Assembly: GCF_017916325.1 (NCBI RefSeq)
Contig: NC_090163.1
Location: forward strand, 248,501 to 312,500
DNA from: Leishmania martiniquensis
Lineage: Eukaryota; Euglenozoa; Kinetoplastea; Trypanosomatida; Trypanosomatidae
Direction: 5' to 3'
Length of the DNA stretch: 64,000 nt
Below, one piece after another: positions 10,462-20,710 of this stretch. Made by a program: the position numbers and the translations under genes. The notes beneath the pieces were generated by a model. It did not search any database. It saw only the letters and a program-made list of their open reading frames with translations, and had not been told where the DNA came from. Numbering within the stretch: position 1 is the first letter of the stretch; the number at the start of each line of letters is the position of its first letter.

Positions 10462-12726
10462 CTTTGCCGTGCGTCTCCTTTCGTTAGTAGCGGAGTCTTG
10501 ACTTCCTAAACGCACGTTTCGTGTGCCGTCCTGGGCCCTTCTCCTCTAAAGGCCTGCAGTGATGCTCCTCTTCAGGAAACCCGATCTTGTTGCGGTGGGG
10601 GGAGAGACGCAAATAGAAGTGACTTCGGAGTCGCAGAGATGGCCTTAATCGACCAACACGCACTCTTCTCTCGTCGTGGGGTGTTGCCAGTGAGAAATAA
10701 AGGGGAGAAGCGGCGGAAATGCGGTGCCGTATATAATGACCGTCGTGTTCGAACTATGGCTGGAGCGGGGCAGCTTCAGAGCCAACAGCCGCAGAAAGAG
10801 CCCAAGAGGAGGGAAACAAATCTGAAGCGCACGTGCAGCTTTCGATTCTTTCTTCTGGCGTAACGGCCCTTTACAGGTAACCCACAGCGAGGCCCTTCTC
10901 CAGAATGCTCGCGCGCCTTCTCGTGCGGTAGGGTGGCACCCTTGCTTCGCTAGAAGGACGGCGTTGGTATTCAATGGACAGTGAAGGCCGCAGAGCGGGA
11001 GGCACACGTACCCTCTCAACTGTCAGAGAGAAGAAAGCATACAAAAAAAAAAGACGAGACGTCTCGCCTCCCCGTTGAGCACGCCGGCACTGGCCAAACA
11101 CGCACGTCAAGACAGCGTCCAATCGAACGCTTCACCGTGGCACCCGCCTTTCCTTTTTTTTTTTCGTGGCTACCGTCCTGCTCGTTCTTTTTCTCCCCCT
11201 CTGAAATCCGTCGATATGCCCACCCGCAGCGAAGGGGAGAGGGGAGGGGAGCGGAACGAACGAAGCGCGATCTAATGGGAACAAGGAGAGAATAGTGTCT
11301 TAGACAGCAGTGCGGCGAAACAAAGGCACCGGTGACACGAGACACTGACTAGTGAACGGAGTGGCCGAGTGGGGGGGGGGCACCGCCGGAGAAGATGCGT
11401 CGGGAAGAAAGTGGCAAACGGCAACTCGAGCCAAACGAAAAGCGCACTCACGAAAAAAAAGGGAAAGAAAGAAAGCCGATGGCTACAATCACGGGCGCGC
11501 GCACGTACGACAAACACGTGAAGGCACTTCCTGCAGAAGCGTTGTATAAGTAAAACAGAGTGGTGTATACGGGCGCTTATGTGTGCAGGGCTGTTCTGAG
11601 GGCCTGTGTGTGACCTGCGCGACTCAAAAGCGGGAAAAGGGTCGAGAAGGGCAAGGACTGGGCAGCACAGGCTAGGCGAGCGGCAAGTCCGCGTATTTTT
11701 TTGTTCTAAAACGGGTTGCAACACCTAAAGCTCGTTTCGGGTCGCGATGATGGGGTGGGGAAAGGAGGATCGCAGCGAGTTCCGTAAGAGAGCGAGCGTG
11801 GGAAAGAGGCAAAAGATACCGCAGCAGTGATCACAGCGAGAGACCGGCTCTACACCAAACAGGGCACGAGGAGGATTGCGTGCATGCATGTGCGTAGTCG
11901 AAGGATGCGTAGCGTCAAAGAGAGAGAGAGACGACGTAGAAAGACGTGGAATGCGAGGAAAGGAAGACGTCGTTTGTGTCAGGAAGAGAGAGGTGATGGT
12001 CGCAGGAGAGGAGACACATCGCACAGGTCCAGTAGCGTCCGCACAGGCACACACAAGACGCGCCATCGGCGGCCGGCACCCCGCTGCTCCTTCGCAACAC
12101 GTCGGGGAAGAAAGAGGCGCTCCTCTTCTTTCGAATGTTGCCGAGGAAAGGAGTCGTATCGTCCTCCAAAAAGCAACCGAAATGTGCAGAGAAAATCGCC
12201 AACGACAGTGGCCGCTCAACTTCTCCGTTTCCTTCGTATTCTTACCGTTTTTTTTCTCTCAGACACCCAGAGAAAGACGAAGCAGTCGCTGCGAGAGTCG
12301 ATACGCACCGCAGCCGCGTCATTGGGGCACTCTCGGAGAAGGTGGTAGGGCGAACACACGTGAAGAGGGGGGAAATGTTCGACGAAGGTTGGGGGCGTCG
12401 TATTGTGGGGGAAACATGGCATCTGTCTGAGGCCCGAGGGAGTTGGAGCGAGATCGAAGGCGACGACGGCAACGAGGACCTCCAATAAAAAAAACCTTGG
12501 GTGAAAGGAGAAGAAGGCAGAGAGTACCCATGGCAGCAAACCGAGCTCGTGAGAAGGAAACGGAAGGTAATAGAACGTCGGACGAAGTACATCTGCGCGC
12601 CGCCCGTCGCGACGCTGCCTCGTGCGTCATCGCTCGGGCCGCGCACCCTCTCCCGGACCGTGTCGTCCCCCTTCCCCCCCCCCGAAAAAAAAACCGCAAG
12701 AGCCCCTCGACTTTCTACCACACGGC
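10462..12726. other. Intergenic region between BTB and PP1 genes
   Basis: No convincing gene. Pyrimidine tracts of the transcribed strand are frequent, and there is a G10 run at 11371-11380. Frames such as 11725-12219 minus are Ser/Pro/Arg/Cys-rich with no recognisable fold. A tRNA-like A-box sequence at about 11362 was examined and rejected. Confidence 0.6.
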
Positions 12727-14154
12727 CTACTCCTCATTCTCCATCCGCACAGCATCGGCGCTGACCGACGTCGTCTTGAGGATGGAAACAGCAGAGGCGC
12801 CCTGCATGCTCACCGCGAACTGCAATGGGGGCACAGGGGCAGGCCAGCGCGCGCGGCACACCTCTCGATCCCCCTTGAAGAAGGTGACGATGGCGCCCAC
12901 CGTCGCGTCTGGGTCTTCAGGGTCGAGGATGACAGGGGCGAAGGGGAGCAGCGGCGACGCCGGCGCCATTCCAGGAGCAGATGCGGGGGCGACCGAGGGG
13001 CCGCTCGTAGGCGTCGTTGCCGTAGCTGTGCCTGCCATACCTCCCCCAGAGACACCCAAAGCCTGCGAGGGTGGTAACGCACTTGGGTTCGCGGGAGTCG
13101 CCGTGGGGGAGCTGCCGCCCTGCTGCATGGGTCGATTGGCAGCCACGTCTATCGCTGAGGGCCCAGGCTGGAAGGCTGGAGATGTGATCGGCGGCTCGGC
13201 GCCGCTGCTGGCGTTCGCCATCGCCACACTCGCATCAAGCACCAGCGGCAGAGGGCGGCTCGGCATCACACCGGTGCTGCTGAGCGCGGTGGCGCTCGCG
13301 ACGCCCGCCGGCAACGGTGCCGACGAGAGAGCCAACGCGGGCTGCAGCGGGGGAGGCAGCTGCTCCATGCTCTTGGAGCTGGGCGGTGGCTCCAGCGGCA
13401 CGCCCGGCTGGGCGAACTCCACCCGAACAGTTATCTCATCTTGGCTCTTATACAGCACGCCCTGCTCATAGAGCGCATCTGCAGACCAGTAGCGCACCAA
13501 CTCCCCCGTGTTGCAGTAGCACACGGTGTTCTTCTGGCGGCGAATCTGCATGTCGTGCTGAATCTCTTTAAAGGCAACGACACCGATAGAAACGAGCTCG
13601 CACTTGTCGACGCGGAAGACGATGGTGTGGGCAAGTCCGGTGGAAAGCGGCTCTGTGCCGCACAGGTCGAGTATGTCCGACGTCGAGAACTCCACACCGT
13701 CGTCGCGGATTCCGGGACCCGGGGTGAAGCGCCACATCGGCGGCGGGTCCAGACCAATCTCGCGCTTCAGCGACTCTAGCTGATAGAGCTCCGCATCTTC
13801 GGCCACAACAACGAGGTCGTCAGCCTTGTTCGGCAACCCGTAGCCGCGCAGGTAGTTGAGGATGTGCACGAAGTTCTCTGGGTCTCGGTCTATAAACGGG
13901 TAGCCCTGCAAATCACGTGGGAACTCCTGAAAGTTGTTCTCTGCCCACTGCGCTAGCAGCGACGGTGAGGAGCACAGCGTAGAGTGCAGCGTAGTGATCC
14001 TCGTGCCACCGACATTAAGAATAACAACGCGGTCCAGGGGCGTCGCAGCGGCGTCCTTCGCTTCCAATGCGCACCGTGCGGTGTCCCTCATGGCCGCCTC
14101 ATCCGCCGGCGTGCCAGAATCCTCGCGCAGTCGCTTATCGTTTGTGACTGGCAT
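12727..14154 (-). CDS. BTB/POZ (T1, KCTD-type) domain protein (475 aa)
   Basis: The first ATG is at 14154 (MPVTNDKRL); a longer frame begins with GTG only. Residues about 42-135 match a tetramerisation-type BTB domain: VVILNVGGTRITTLHSTLC, then FIDRDPENFVHILNYLRGYGLP and AEDAELYQLESLK. This is the pattern of KCTD proteins and potassium-channel T1 domains, but no membrane segment follows, so it is not a channel. Residues about 145-260 form a second, probably folded part of unknown type (VEFSTSDILDL, HTIVFRVDKCELVSIG). Residues about 265-420 are Pro/Ala/Ser/Gly-rich and disordered. The last 60 residues become ordered again (DATVGAIVTFFKGDREVCRARWP). KCTD proteins are often adaptors for Cul3 ligases; that role here is inference. 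Confidence 0.88.
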   Translation of the reverse strand: MPVTNDKRLREDSGTPADEAAMRDTARCALEAKDAAATPLDRVVILNVGGTRITTLHSTLCSSPSLLAQWAENNFQEFPRDLQGYPFIDRDPENFVHILNYLRGYGLPNKADDLVVVAEDAELYQLESLKREIGLDPPPMWRFTPGPGIRDDGVEFSTSDILDLCGTEPLSTGLAHTIVFRVDKCELVSIGVVAFKEIQHDMQIRRQKNTVCYCNTGELVRYWSADALYEQGVLYKSQDEITVRVEFAQPGVPLEPPPSSKSMEQLPPPLQPALALSSAPLPAGVASATALSSTGVMPSRPLPLVLDASVAMANASSGAEPPITSPAFQPGPSAIDVAANRPMQQGGSSPTATPANPSALPPSQALGVSGGGMAGTATATTPTSGPSVAPASAPGMAPASPLLPFAPVILDPEDPDATVGAIVTFFKGDREVCRARWPAPVPPLQFAVSMQGASAVSILKTTSVSADAVRMENEE

Positions 14155-15227
14155 TTCTTCTGCGGAGGAGAGCGAGCCCGGGGGAAGACGAGGTGTAAAG
14201 TAGTATAGAGTCGTGGGAGCCGGTGGCACAGATTAGTGTCTGTCTCAGAATCTAAACAACGGGTAATAGGCAAGAGACTATGGACGCGACGGGCGGGGGG
14301 CGGCTGACGGAATTTTAGGAGAGCTGCGACGTCCTGCCACCCGAGAGCAACCATGAAGAGAGCCACCAGAGGGATCGCGAGAAAGCGAAAGAGCTGGCTT
14401 GCAGGCACGCTGGCGGTGGAGACGTGGAGGCGAAGAGAATGATTTCCACCGAGGACGGAAGGGAATAGGCTTTGGGGGAGGGGGTAGAAGGTGCGCCAGG
14501 AGGGGCAGGTTGAAGGTGGATGAAGAGCGGAAGGGAAAAACGTGTGGGGCCGGAGGCGGTTAGCCAAGAGAATGTCACGGCCGGCGGGGGATGGACAGCC
14601 TTCAGCTGGGGGGGCAGAAACGTTGAGAAAGAGACGGCGGTAGCGCCCAACACAGTTTGCGTATTTGAACCTCTTCGGCACACAGCAGTCGTATGCACGA
14701 GAGGGGAACGAGGGGAGTCGATACGTTCGGGTCGCGTAGTTTTTCGTCGAACAGCGTTCGTGCGAAATCAAGCGGCGGTGATCGCGTGGTGCGAGGGGTG
14801 GGGCGGCATGAAACGCGCACATATATGCGCAGACGAGGTGGACATGAAGAGAGATGAGGAGGAGGAAAGGTGAAGGGCTGGGTGGAAAGCGCACACAAAG
14901 ATCAAAAGACATGGCAACAACGAGGTCACACTACCTCAGAGTTAGCGAGAGCACAACGCGGACAGGTACAAAGGCGTTTGCACGCGGCCGTGCCGTACGC
15001 GTGCAGGGAGGGAGGAGAAGAGAAAAGAGGAGGTTCTACGGAAAAAAGCAATGATCTTTGCTAGGGCGAAAGCCATTAGCGCTCACACAGAGAGGGGCCC
15101 CTCTGCGCCTCTCACAAGCACTGGTACAGGAGGTGCACACCTGTGCTGACCCATCGCCTACCTATGCACACACATATTTATGTATACGTGTGGGCTGGTG
15201 GACTGACTTCTGTTTTTCTTCACCTCG

Positions 15228-15242
15228 CAGCAGCAGCAGCAG
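15228..15242. repeat. (CAG)5 trinucleotide run
   Basis: Five CAG units on the plus strand in non-coding sequence. Confidence 0.9.
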
Positions 15243-15320
15243 CGGTGCTCTCATAAAGTGGCAAGCGGTGCGGAAGGCGCACACTCCCCATATCGCACTG
15301 ACAAAATCCGACAAAACGTC

Positions 15321-15348
15321 CACACACACACACAGAGAGAGAGAGAGA
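15321..15348. repeat. CA/GA compound microsatellite
   Basis: Seven CA units are followed by a run of GA units in intergenic sequence. Confidence 0.9.
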
Positions 15349-15563
15349 TAGACACGGAGAGAGGGTGGGGGAGGAGTGCGTCCCTCTGTGCGCAGGAACG
15401 CAGTTGGTGGGAAGAGCGGATGCTGCTGGGCAAAGGGAGAGAGGAACCCAAGAAGTGAAAACAGCAATGAAGTCTGTCGAGGCGTTTGCCCACTAGCCTT
15501 CGCCTTTCCCTCACCCCTCCCCATCCTCACACGCATACATGGAGCCCCGTTCCTACACCGCCC

Positions 15564-16310
15564 TCACATTCCATCGACCAGCTCCAAGCACTCCGCATCA
15601 TCTTCGTCATCTACCTCGAGGGCAGCGAACGCAGTGGCGTTCTCTGTGCGTATTCTCTTTGCCGGGGCACTACCGTAACGCTCCCTGCTACGGGCAGGGT
15701 CAGGCGAAAGAATCGGGCGCGCGGAGTGGTGCGGCTCAACGAAGCTGCCTTGCGCGCTTTCTGAGTTGTTGAAAGGGTCCACGCGGCTGCAGTCCCTTCG
15801 CTCACTAGTAAGAAGATGCGGCTGCCACACTTTTGCGCGAGTGAAGTCGTCATTATCGGGCGCTGAGTCGAGAGCAAAGGTGGTGCGCGCCGGCGCGGGC
15901 CGCCTTCCTACTGCCTCGGCGCTCCTCGACGCTGCGGAAGGAGCAGTGTTGGCTGCATTATCAGGAAGCAAAAGGCCGGCGAGGTTCTGTACGCACGCAA
16001 TAAGCATGGGGGGCACTTTAGAGGAAACTACCAAGACCGTGATGTCCGTGAAGAGAAGAAGCGCGCCGGTTGTCAGGACGTCGGGGTAGCGGTTCGTGAT
16101 GTCTCCGTGCAAGGCACAGAAGCACGAGCCGCTGCCGTCACGCAGGAGTACCGTGGAGTCGGCGGCACTCTCCGTCACGAGGCGCATCATAAGTCCACCA
16201 CAGCACGCTACCTTCGCCGACTGTGAGTACCTGCTAGCGATCTGGGAGAGGTGCGTAAGCGCAATGCCTTTTTCCCTAGCGAGTGACTCAAGCACCGCTT
16301 GTGGATCCAT
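15564..16310 (-). CDS. HROB/C17orf53-like OB-fold protein (248 aa)
   Basis: The start is the ATG at 16310 (MDPQAVLESL); the open frame beyond it begins with TTG. Residues about 35-115 look like the OB-fold of HROB (C17orf53, MCM8IP): VLLRDGSGSCFCALHGDI, then YPDVLTTGALLLFTDITVLVV and a final hydrophobic strand (ACVQNLAGLLLPD). In animals this pattern reads roughly as a D-x-T/S-G-x-x-x-x-x-x-H strand turn, then L-x-x-G-A-x-L-L-L-x-x-V. HROB loads the MCM8-MCM9 helicase during homologous recombination and repair of crosslinks. The assignment rests on remembered motif spacing, so it is an inference. The C-terminal 130 residues are polar and disordered, ending with an acidic patch. The protein is much shorter than human HROB. 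Confidence 0.6.
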   Translation of the reverse strand: MDPQAVLESLAREKGIALTHLSQIASRYSQSAKVACCGGLMMRLVTESAADSTVLLRDGSGSCFCALHGDITNRYPDVLTTGALLLFTDITVLVVSSKVPPMLIACVQNLAGLLLPDNAANTAPSAASRSAEAVGRRPAPARTTFALDSAPDNDDFTRAKVWQPHLLTSERRDCSRVDPFNNSESAQGSFVEPHHSARPILSPDPARSRERYGSAPAKRIRTENATAFAALEVDDEDDAECLELVDGM

Positions 16311-17512
16311 GGCTTCCGCTGCCGCTGCTTCGGTAAACAAGAGGTGTGGAGCAGAGAAGAAAAGAAGAGAGAGAGATCGGATGAGGGGAGCAGCGGCGCA
16401 GGGTTAGCGGGCCCAACCAGTCGATCTCACACTTCTGTCAAGAACAAGGCGATGCACGGTGGCATGACGCTTGAAGTAGAAGAAGGTGGAGATAGTTAAG
16501 ATAGGATAAAGGACAGGGCAAGCGGGGCGGAAGATGATGACTGAACAAGGCTTCTCCTCCATGTCACCCCAAGCAGACATGAATAGAGAAAGGAGGTGAC
16601 GCAAGCCCATGCCTTGCAAGCGGGTGTCGGCGCGGTGCGAACATGACGCGCCGCTCCGTTACGCATACACCAGAGTGCACGTGCGAAGTGCCACGTGCGA
16701 TACCAGCGTGCGCACGCCGATCACTTGAACGGATGCGCGAGGCAGCACCGTGGCATCATATCCATGTCAAGAGAGATGCAGCAGTGATATGATTGGGGGG
16801 AGGGGGGGAAGGGGGCGGTACGCGTATGTCGCAACGAAGGCGTCTGTCATGCTGAAATATCATTTTTTTCTTATCAAGTCAGGAACGGCGAGCACGAAAC
16901 AGTGGAGTACACACACACACACACATACACGAGAAAAAATAACTCACACGCAATGGTAAAGACGAAAGAAGAAAACAAACATTGCGTTAAGCTGTGCCGA
17001 CAAGCGTGCAGGCATGCATAGCGTAAGGAGAAGGGCAGCACAGAGCGTTCTGCATTCCGCCCACCCCCTTAATGGATTCCACTCCAGAAGTCACTGCCAC
17101 ACGATCGCTAGCGATTGGTGCTATGCCTGTGAGCGAGGGCAAACGCTAAAGGCATGCTTACCGCGCCGAGCAGGAGGTGGTTGAGTAGATTCGGGAAGTC
17201 GTCGTGGGAGGTTGAAGGGAGGAGAGTGAGCGGAGACATGGGCGAAAAGACCAACGAAAAAAAAAAGAAGAGCTACCTTATCTCTGCGGGCACCTCCAAT
17301 TTTCTTCCGTCTGCCCCTCCCCCCTACCGCCCCACTTCAGAGCAGCCGCGAGCCTTCTCGCCAGGTAGTACTCCGCCTTTAGCACTTCATTCTCCGCATA
17401 CGCTCCCCAAGAAGGAGCTGAGCGTGGTGTATCAAGCACGGCCTCGCCTGTGCTTCACTCTCTGGAGCTCCCCTGTGCTTTCTAGTGAGGGCTCTCTCAA
17501 TTGCCACAAACC
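16311..17512. other. Intergenic region, no gene seen
   Basis: Holds a short CA tract at about 16909-16925 and no plausible reading frame. It should contain the 3' UTR of the VMP1-like gene and the 5' UTR of the OB-fold gene. Confidence 0.65.
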
Positions 17513-19261
17513 TTACACATAAAAGTACAGCACCGCGGCAACGAGGGACACACGGAGCACACGGCGCATGCCGGTGCGGGCAGCCGCGTTTGCCGAGAGC
17601 TGCTTGTCGAGATAGCGGTGCAGCAAAAGGGTAAGACCAAGCGAAGATGCCTTGCTTTGACGATTGTAGAGCCCCCATGCGATTAACCCAGCTGCTGCTG
17701 CCAGGAGAAGTCGCGTATAGCGCATTGCTGTGAACGCGGTGCCCCCGTCGCTGCTCTGAGCATCGGACTGCGCTGTCGCCAGCAGCTCTTTGAACTCTAA
17801 TGTCGTCACTGGGGCCGGGTTCTGGTGTCGGCGCCGCAACGCCATCTCCAACTCGAACACAGTGTCTTCGTCACGGCACTCCTGCTCTGAGCGTGCAAAG
17901 GACTCGATGATCGACTTGCCGAACCACACCACACTGCCCACCACGAACCAGTGCATTGCATACACGAGGAACGATTCCGACTCCTCCACCTGCGGCGATG
18001 TCGCAAGCGCGTCACCACCCTTGGCGCGCTTGGCGATGCTATCGCGTGCCCGCAGCAGTGCCACACGGCCCTTTTCTACCGCCGCCTCGACCTGAAAGAC
18101 CGCGGGCAGCACGGCCGCCGCACTGCGACCGATGTGCTCCACAATACGCTCGATGATGTCGCCAGAAAAGAGAATAATAAAGAAGACCGCCTGCAAATTG
18201 ACTTTGATCACCGCCTTGCCGATCATGGTGGCAGAGAAGAAGGTGGAGAATGGCATCAAGAACTGCCCGCACGCCATCCCGCACAGGTCGTACGCCATGT
18301 TAGGCCACGCAGCTAGCAGCAAGATGGCCCAGAAACCGTAGCGGCGCACCTTCTGCAGCGTCCAGTTTGTTGCGAGGGACATCATGTCGTAGGCAGCGGC
18401 AGACTCCTGCAAATCATCCTCGTGACGGCCCTGCAATGCAGCCGCGTAGCTCAACGCGTACGGTGGCACCTCGCCAATGGCAGTGCCAGCACCCCAGAGC
18501 ATACACGCTGGCACCACCTTGACCAGGTACTGCACCAACGACATCTGGCTCACAGCGAGCTCTGGGTCACTCTCCGGTGCGAGGCATAAGAAGATGCGCT
18601 CGCGGGGGCCGTAGAAGAAGTTGACTGGGTAAGTCCAGAAGTTTGCATTACCGCAGCTCTGCATCGCCGCACACACGCGGTAAATGTGAGGGAAGAGAAA
18701 GAGCAGGCCAGAGTGCATGCCGGTGCCGAGGCCGATCGACGACAGCACGCCTAGCACGACCCAGTAGAGCGCATCGGCCAGCCAGTACTCCACCTCGCGC
18801 CACCAGCCGTTCGCCACGGCAGCACAGTACCGCTTCGCGCCGGTGGCGGAGGACTGCCACCACTCAGTGAACTGATCCACATTTACAGACGCACGCCTGC
18901 CAAAAAGCTGAGCTGCAATAGCGGCGCACCCGCTGTCTTCGTGCCGCTTCAGCACCGTGGCGCAATACGACTTCACCTCCTCCCCCGTCACCCGCCCGTC
19001 CTGATTCAGATCGAATGCCGAGAATACCGCCACGGCCGGAGAAGGAACGACATAGTGCGATGTCAGGCACAACGCCACTACGAGCGGCAAAAGCACAGCG
19101 TTGAAGAGCGGTTTACTCAGTGCCGCCTCTGCGTAGTGTACCAAACCTCGGATGCTGTAGGAGAAAAAGAGTGTGGTGGTACGAATAGGCTGGTGGACGA
19201 GTCCGATGCTCTTCCGCTCTCTTGCTAGGATTGCCTGGGCTCGTTCCAGCTCGCCAGTCAT
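17513..19261 (-). CDS. VMP1-family multi-spanning membrane protein with EF-hand (582 aa)
   Basis: The ATG at 19261 (MTGELERAQ) is the only ATG in the first part of the frame; the upstream extension begins with GTG. The core, about residues 155-450, carries VMP1 signatures: SSIGLGTGMHSGLLFLFPHI (175-194), CMLWGAGTAIGEVPPYALSYAAAL (253-276) and the FWAILLLAAWPNMAYDLCGMACGQF block (310-334). VMP1 is an ER scramblase/autophagy factor of the DedA/SNARE-associated superfamily, acting in lipid transfer and autophagosome formation. Before the core, residues 84-95 (DLNQDGRVTGEE) fit an EF-hand loop with D, N, D, G and the final E in place, so calcium may be bound. Several hydrophobic helices follow, including one at 511-531 and one at the very C-terminus. 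At 582 residues it is longer than animal VMP1 (about 406). Confidence 0.87.
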   Translation of the reverse strand: MTGELERAQAILARERKSIGLVHQPIRTTTLFFSYSIRGLVHYAEAALSKPLFNAVLLPLVVALCLTSHYVVPSPAVAVFSAFDLNQDGRVTGEEVKSYCATVLKRHEDSGCAAIAAQLFGRRASVNVDQFTEWWQSSATGAKRYCAAVANGWWREVEYWLADALYWVVLGVLSSIGLGTGMHSGLLFLFPHIYRVCAAMQSCGNANFWTYPVNFFYGPRERIFLCLAPESDPELAVSQMSLVQYLVKVVPACMLWGAGTAIGEVPPYALSYAAALQGRHEDDLQESAAAYDMMSLATNWTLQKVRRYGFWAILLLAAWPNMAYDLCGMACGQFLMPFSTFFSATMIGKAVIKVNLQAVFFIILFSGDIIERIVEHIGRSAAAVLPAVFQVEAAVEKGRVALLRARDSIAKRAKGGDALATSPQVEESESFLVYAMHWFVVGSVVWFGKSIIESFARSEQECRDEDTVFELEMALRRRHQNPAPVTTLEFKELLATAQSDAQSSDGGTAFTAMRYTRLLLAAAAGLIAWGLYNRQSKASSLGLTLLLHRYLDKQLSANAAARTGMRRVLRVSLVAAVLYFYV

Positions 19262-20710
19262 TGTGGCCGCTCTTCGTCTCTCGTGTAAACCTCTGGGCGT
19301 GTGTTGAGGCGTAGGAGGAGGGGAAGTTGTACGTGTAAACTTGAAAGGGGGCGCAGGTGTGCTCGCTTCAAGACATCGAACGTTTCTGCGTTGATGTGAA
19401 TGTGATTGCTCGTCTCCGTCACTCTGACGCGTCTCTTCTGTGCAAGTCGCCAAAAATCCTCGAGCGTGTATGCCTGCGTTGTATCTTGGCAGCGTGTACC
19501 CGAACAACTCACATACGCCACACTCACTCACAACAATTATTGCGCAAAACGAGCACCCGTATCACGATAAAAATAGGGCGTCGTGAGTTGTTTCGCCGGG
19601 CAGTGGCGACAGAGGGCATCAACAGTGCGCAACCGCGGACAAGAGGAAAGGAGAAGTGAGTGAGGTGGCACAGATGAGCGAGTTGAGGAGGGGAGAAAGA
19701 GAGCGGAGGACAGGAGGTGGTGGCGCGGCGTAGGCTGCGCTACTGGGAGGGGGCGATGGGGCAGTCTCACCCCTTTTCTCTTTTTTTCCCAGCTATGTCA
19801 AGGTGAGGACGAGGAGGAGCGAAGCAGGCGAGGCTGAGGTTGTTGCTGAAGCAGTCAACATGGCGACGAGTGGCACAGAAAAGACAAAACGCCGTTCCCA
19901 GCGCGGGCATGTACATTTCACTACAATACCTCAGCGCCTTGCTGTTGCGCATTCGGGGGATGAGACAAAGCAGCTAAAGTGGGCGCCCGGCTGCGCGTGA
20001 TTCGAATCGCTGTGCATTCCCCTTCCTCCACTCCCTTTAAGACTCGCCCCTGCAATAGCCGGCCTTACAGCCCCACCACCACCACCATCACTGCCACCCC
20101 AAACACACACGCACACACAGGCACACTATCTGTGTGCGCAGAAGTCGTTGAAAGGCTTTTTTTTTCGTTCGGTTTCTCCCCACATTCTTTTTAGTTGCCC
20201 CATTTAGCCAGCGATTAACCGCACTCACACACACACGCCCCATCACACACCTCTCAACGCTTCCTTCAGCTTTGATGAGGACCGCTTTGGTGATTCATGT
20301 GGGGTGCAAGGCGCGCGAGAGACAAAGAAGCAGAGAGAGCCTATTCCATCTCTCCACCTCGCACGCTCTCTCATTCGCGAGGCGTGCACGTAGGCACAAG
20401 CACATGCACCCTCATGCGTCCTTCTCGACGAAAAAGAAGAAGAAAAGCCACTTCATACGCCCCCCGCGGACGGTAGACAAAATCACACAAGAAAGGCCGC
20501 ACCCGACGCTTTAGAGCTTAAGCCGAATGTTAATCGCGAAGTGGAACAGTAAGTGAAGGAGAACGACGAGAGAGAAAGAGAGAGAAATGGAGCGAAGAGT
20601 GCTTGCAGCCACCACCCGAACCTCTCGCGCGCACCCACGCAGTGGCGCAGACAGGCACGAACGTAAAGCAGAGCCGCAGCCACCTTTTGCAGGACGTTGA
20701 GAAAAGCGTC
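19262..20710. other. Intergenic region, no gene seen
   Basis: The stretch is pyrimidine-rich on the transcribed strand around 19670-19790, with CA-rich plus-strand sequence at 20100-20130 and 20226-20255. The ATG at 19261 lies only a short way downstream of AG sites in this tract. No reading frame has protein-like composition. Confidence 0.65.

Larger units (their letters stand above)
14155..15563. other. Intergenic region, no gene seen
   Basis: The stretch contains purine-rich plus-strand sequence, a (CAG)5 run at 15228-15242 and a CA/GA compound tract at 15321-15348. Frames such as 14088-14912 minus run through pyrimidine tracts and show no domain. Confidence 0.6.

Noticed and set aside
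11355..11441. tRNA-like A-box (gtggccgagtgg) with a weak B-box 65 bases on
   Set aside because: The B-box lacks the invariant GTTCRA, the T-stem does not pair and the acceptor ends are not complementary.
12443..13471. Long plus-strand frame of 342 codons
   Set aside because: It runs antisense to the BTB gene and owes its length to that gene's Pro/Ala-rich coding sequence.
19262..19531. N-terminal extension of the VMP1-like protein by 90 residues
   Set aside because: It begins with GTG and has no ATG; the sequence is Pro/Arg/Ser-rich leader. The same reasoning trims the extensions of the BTB, SNF2, 478-residue, OB-fold and 816-residue genes.
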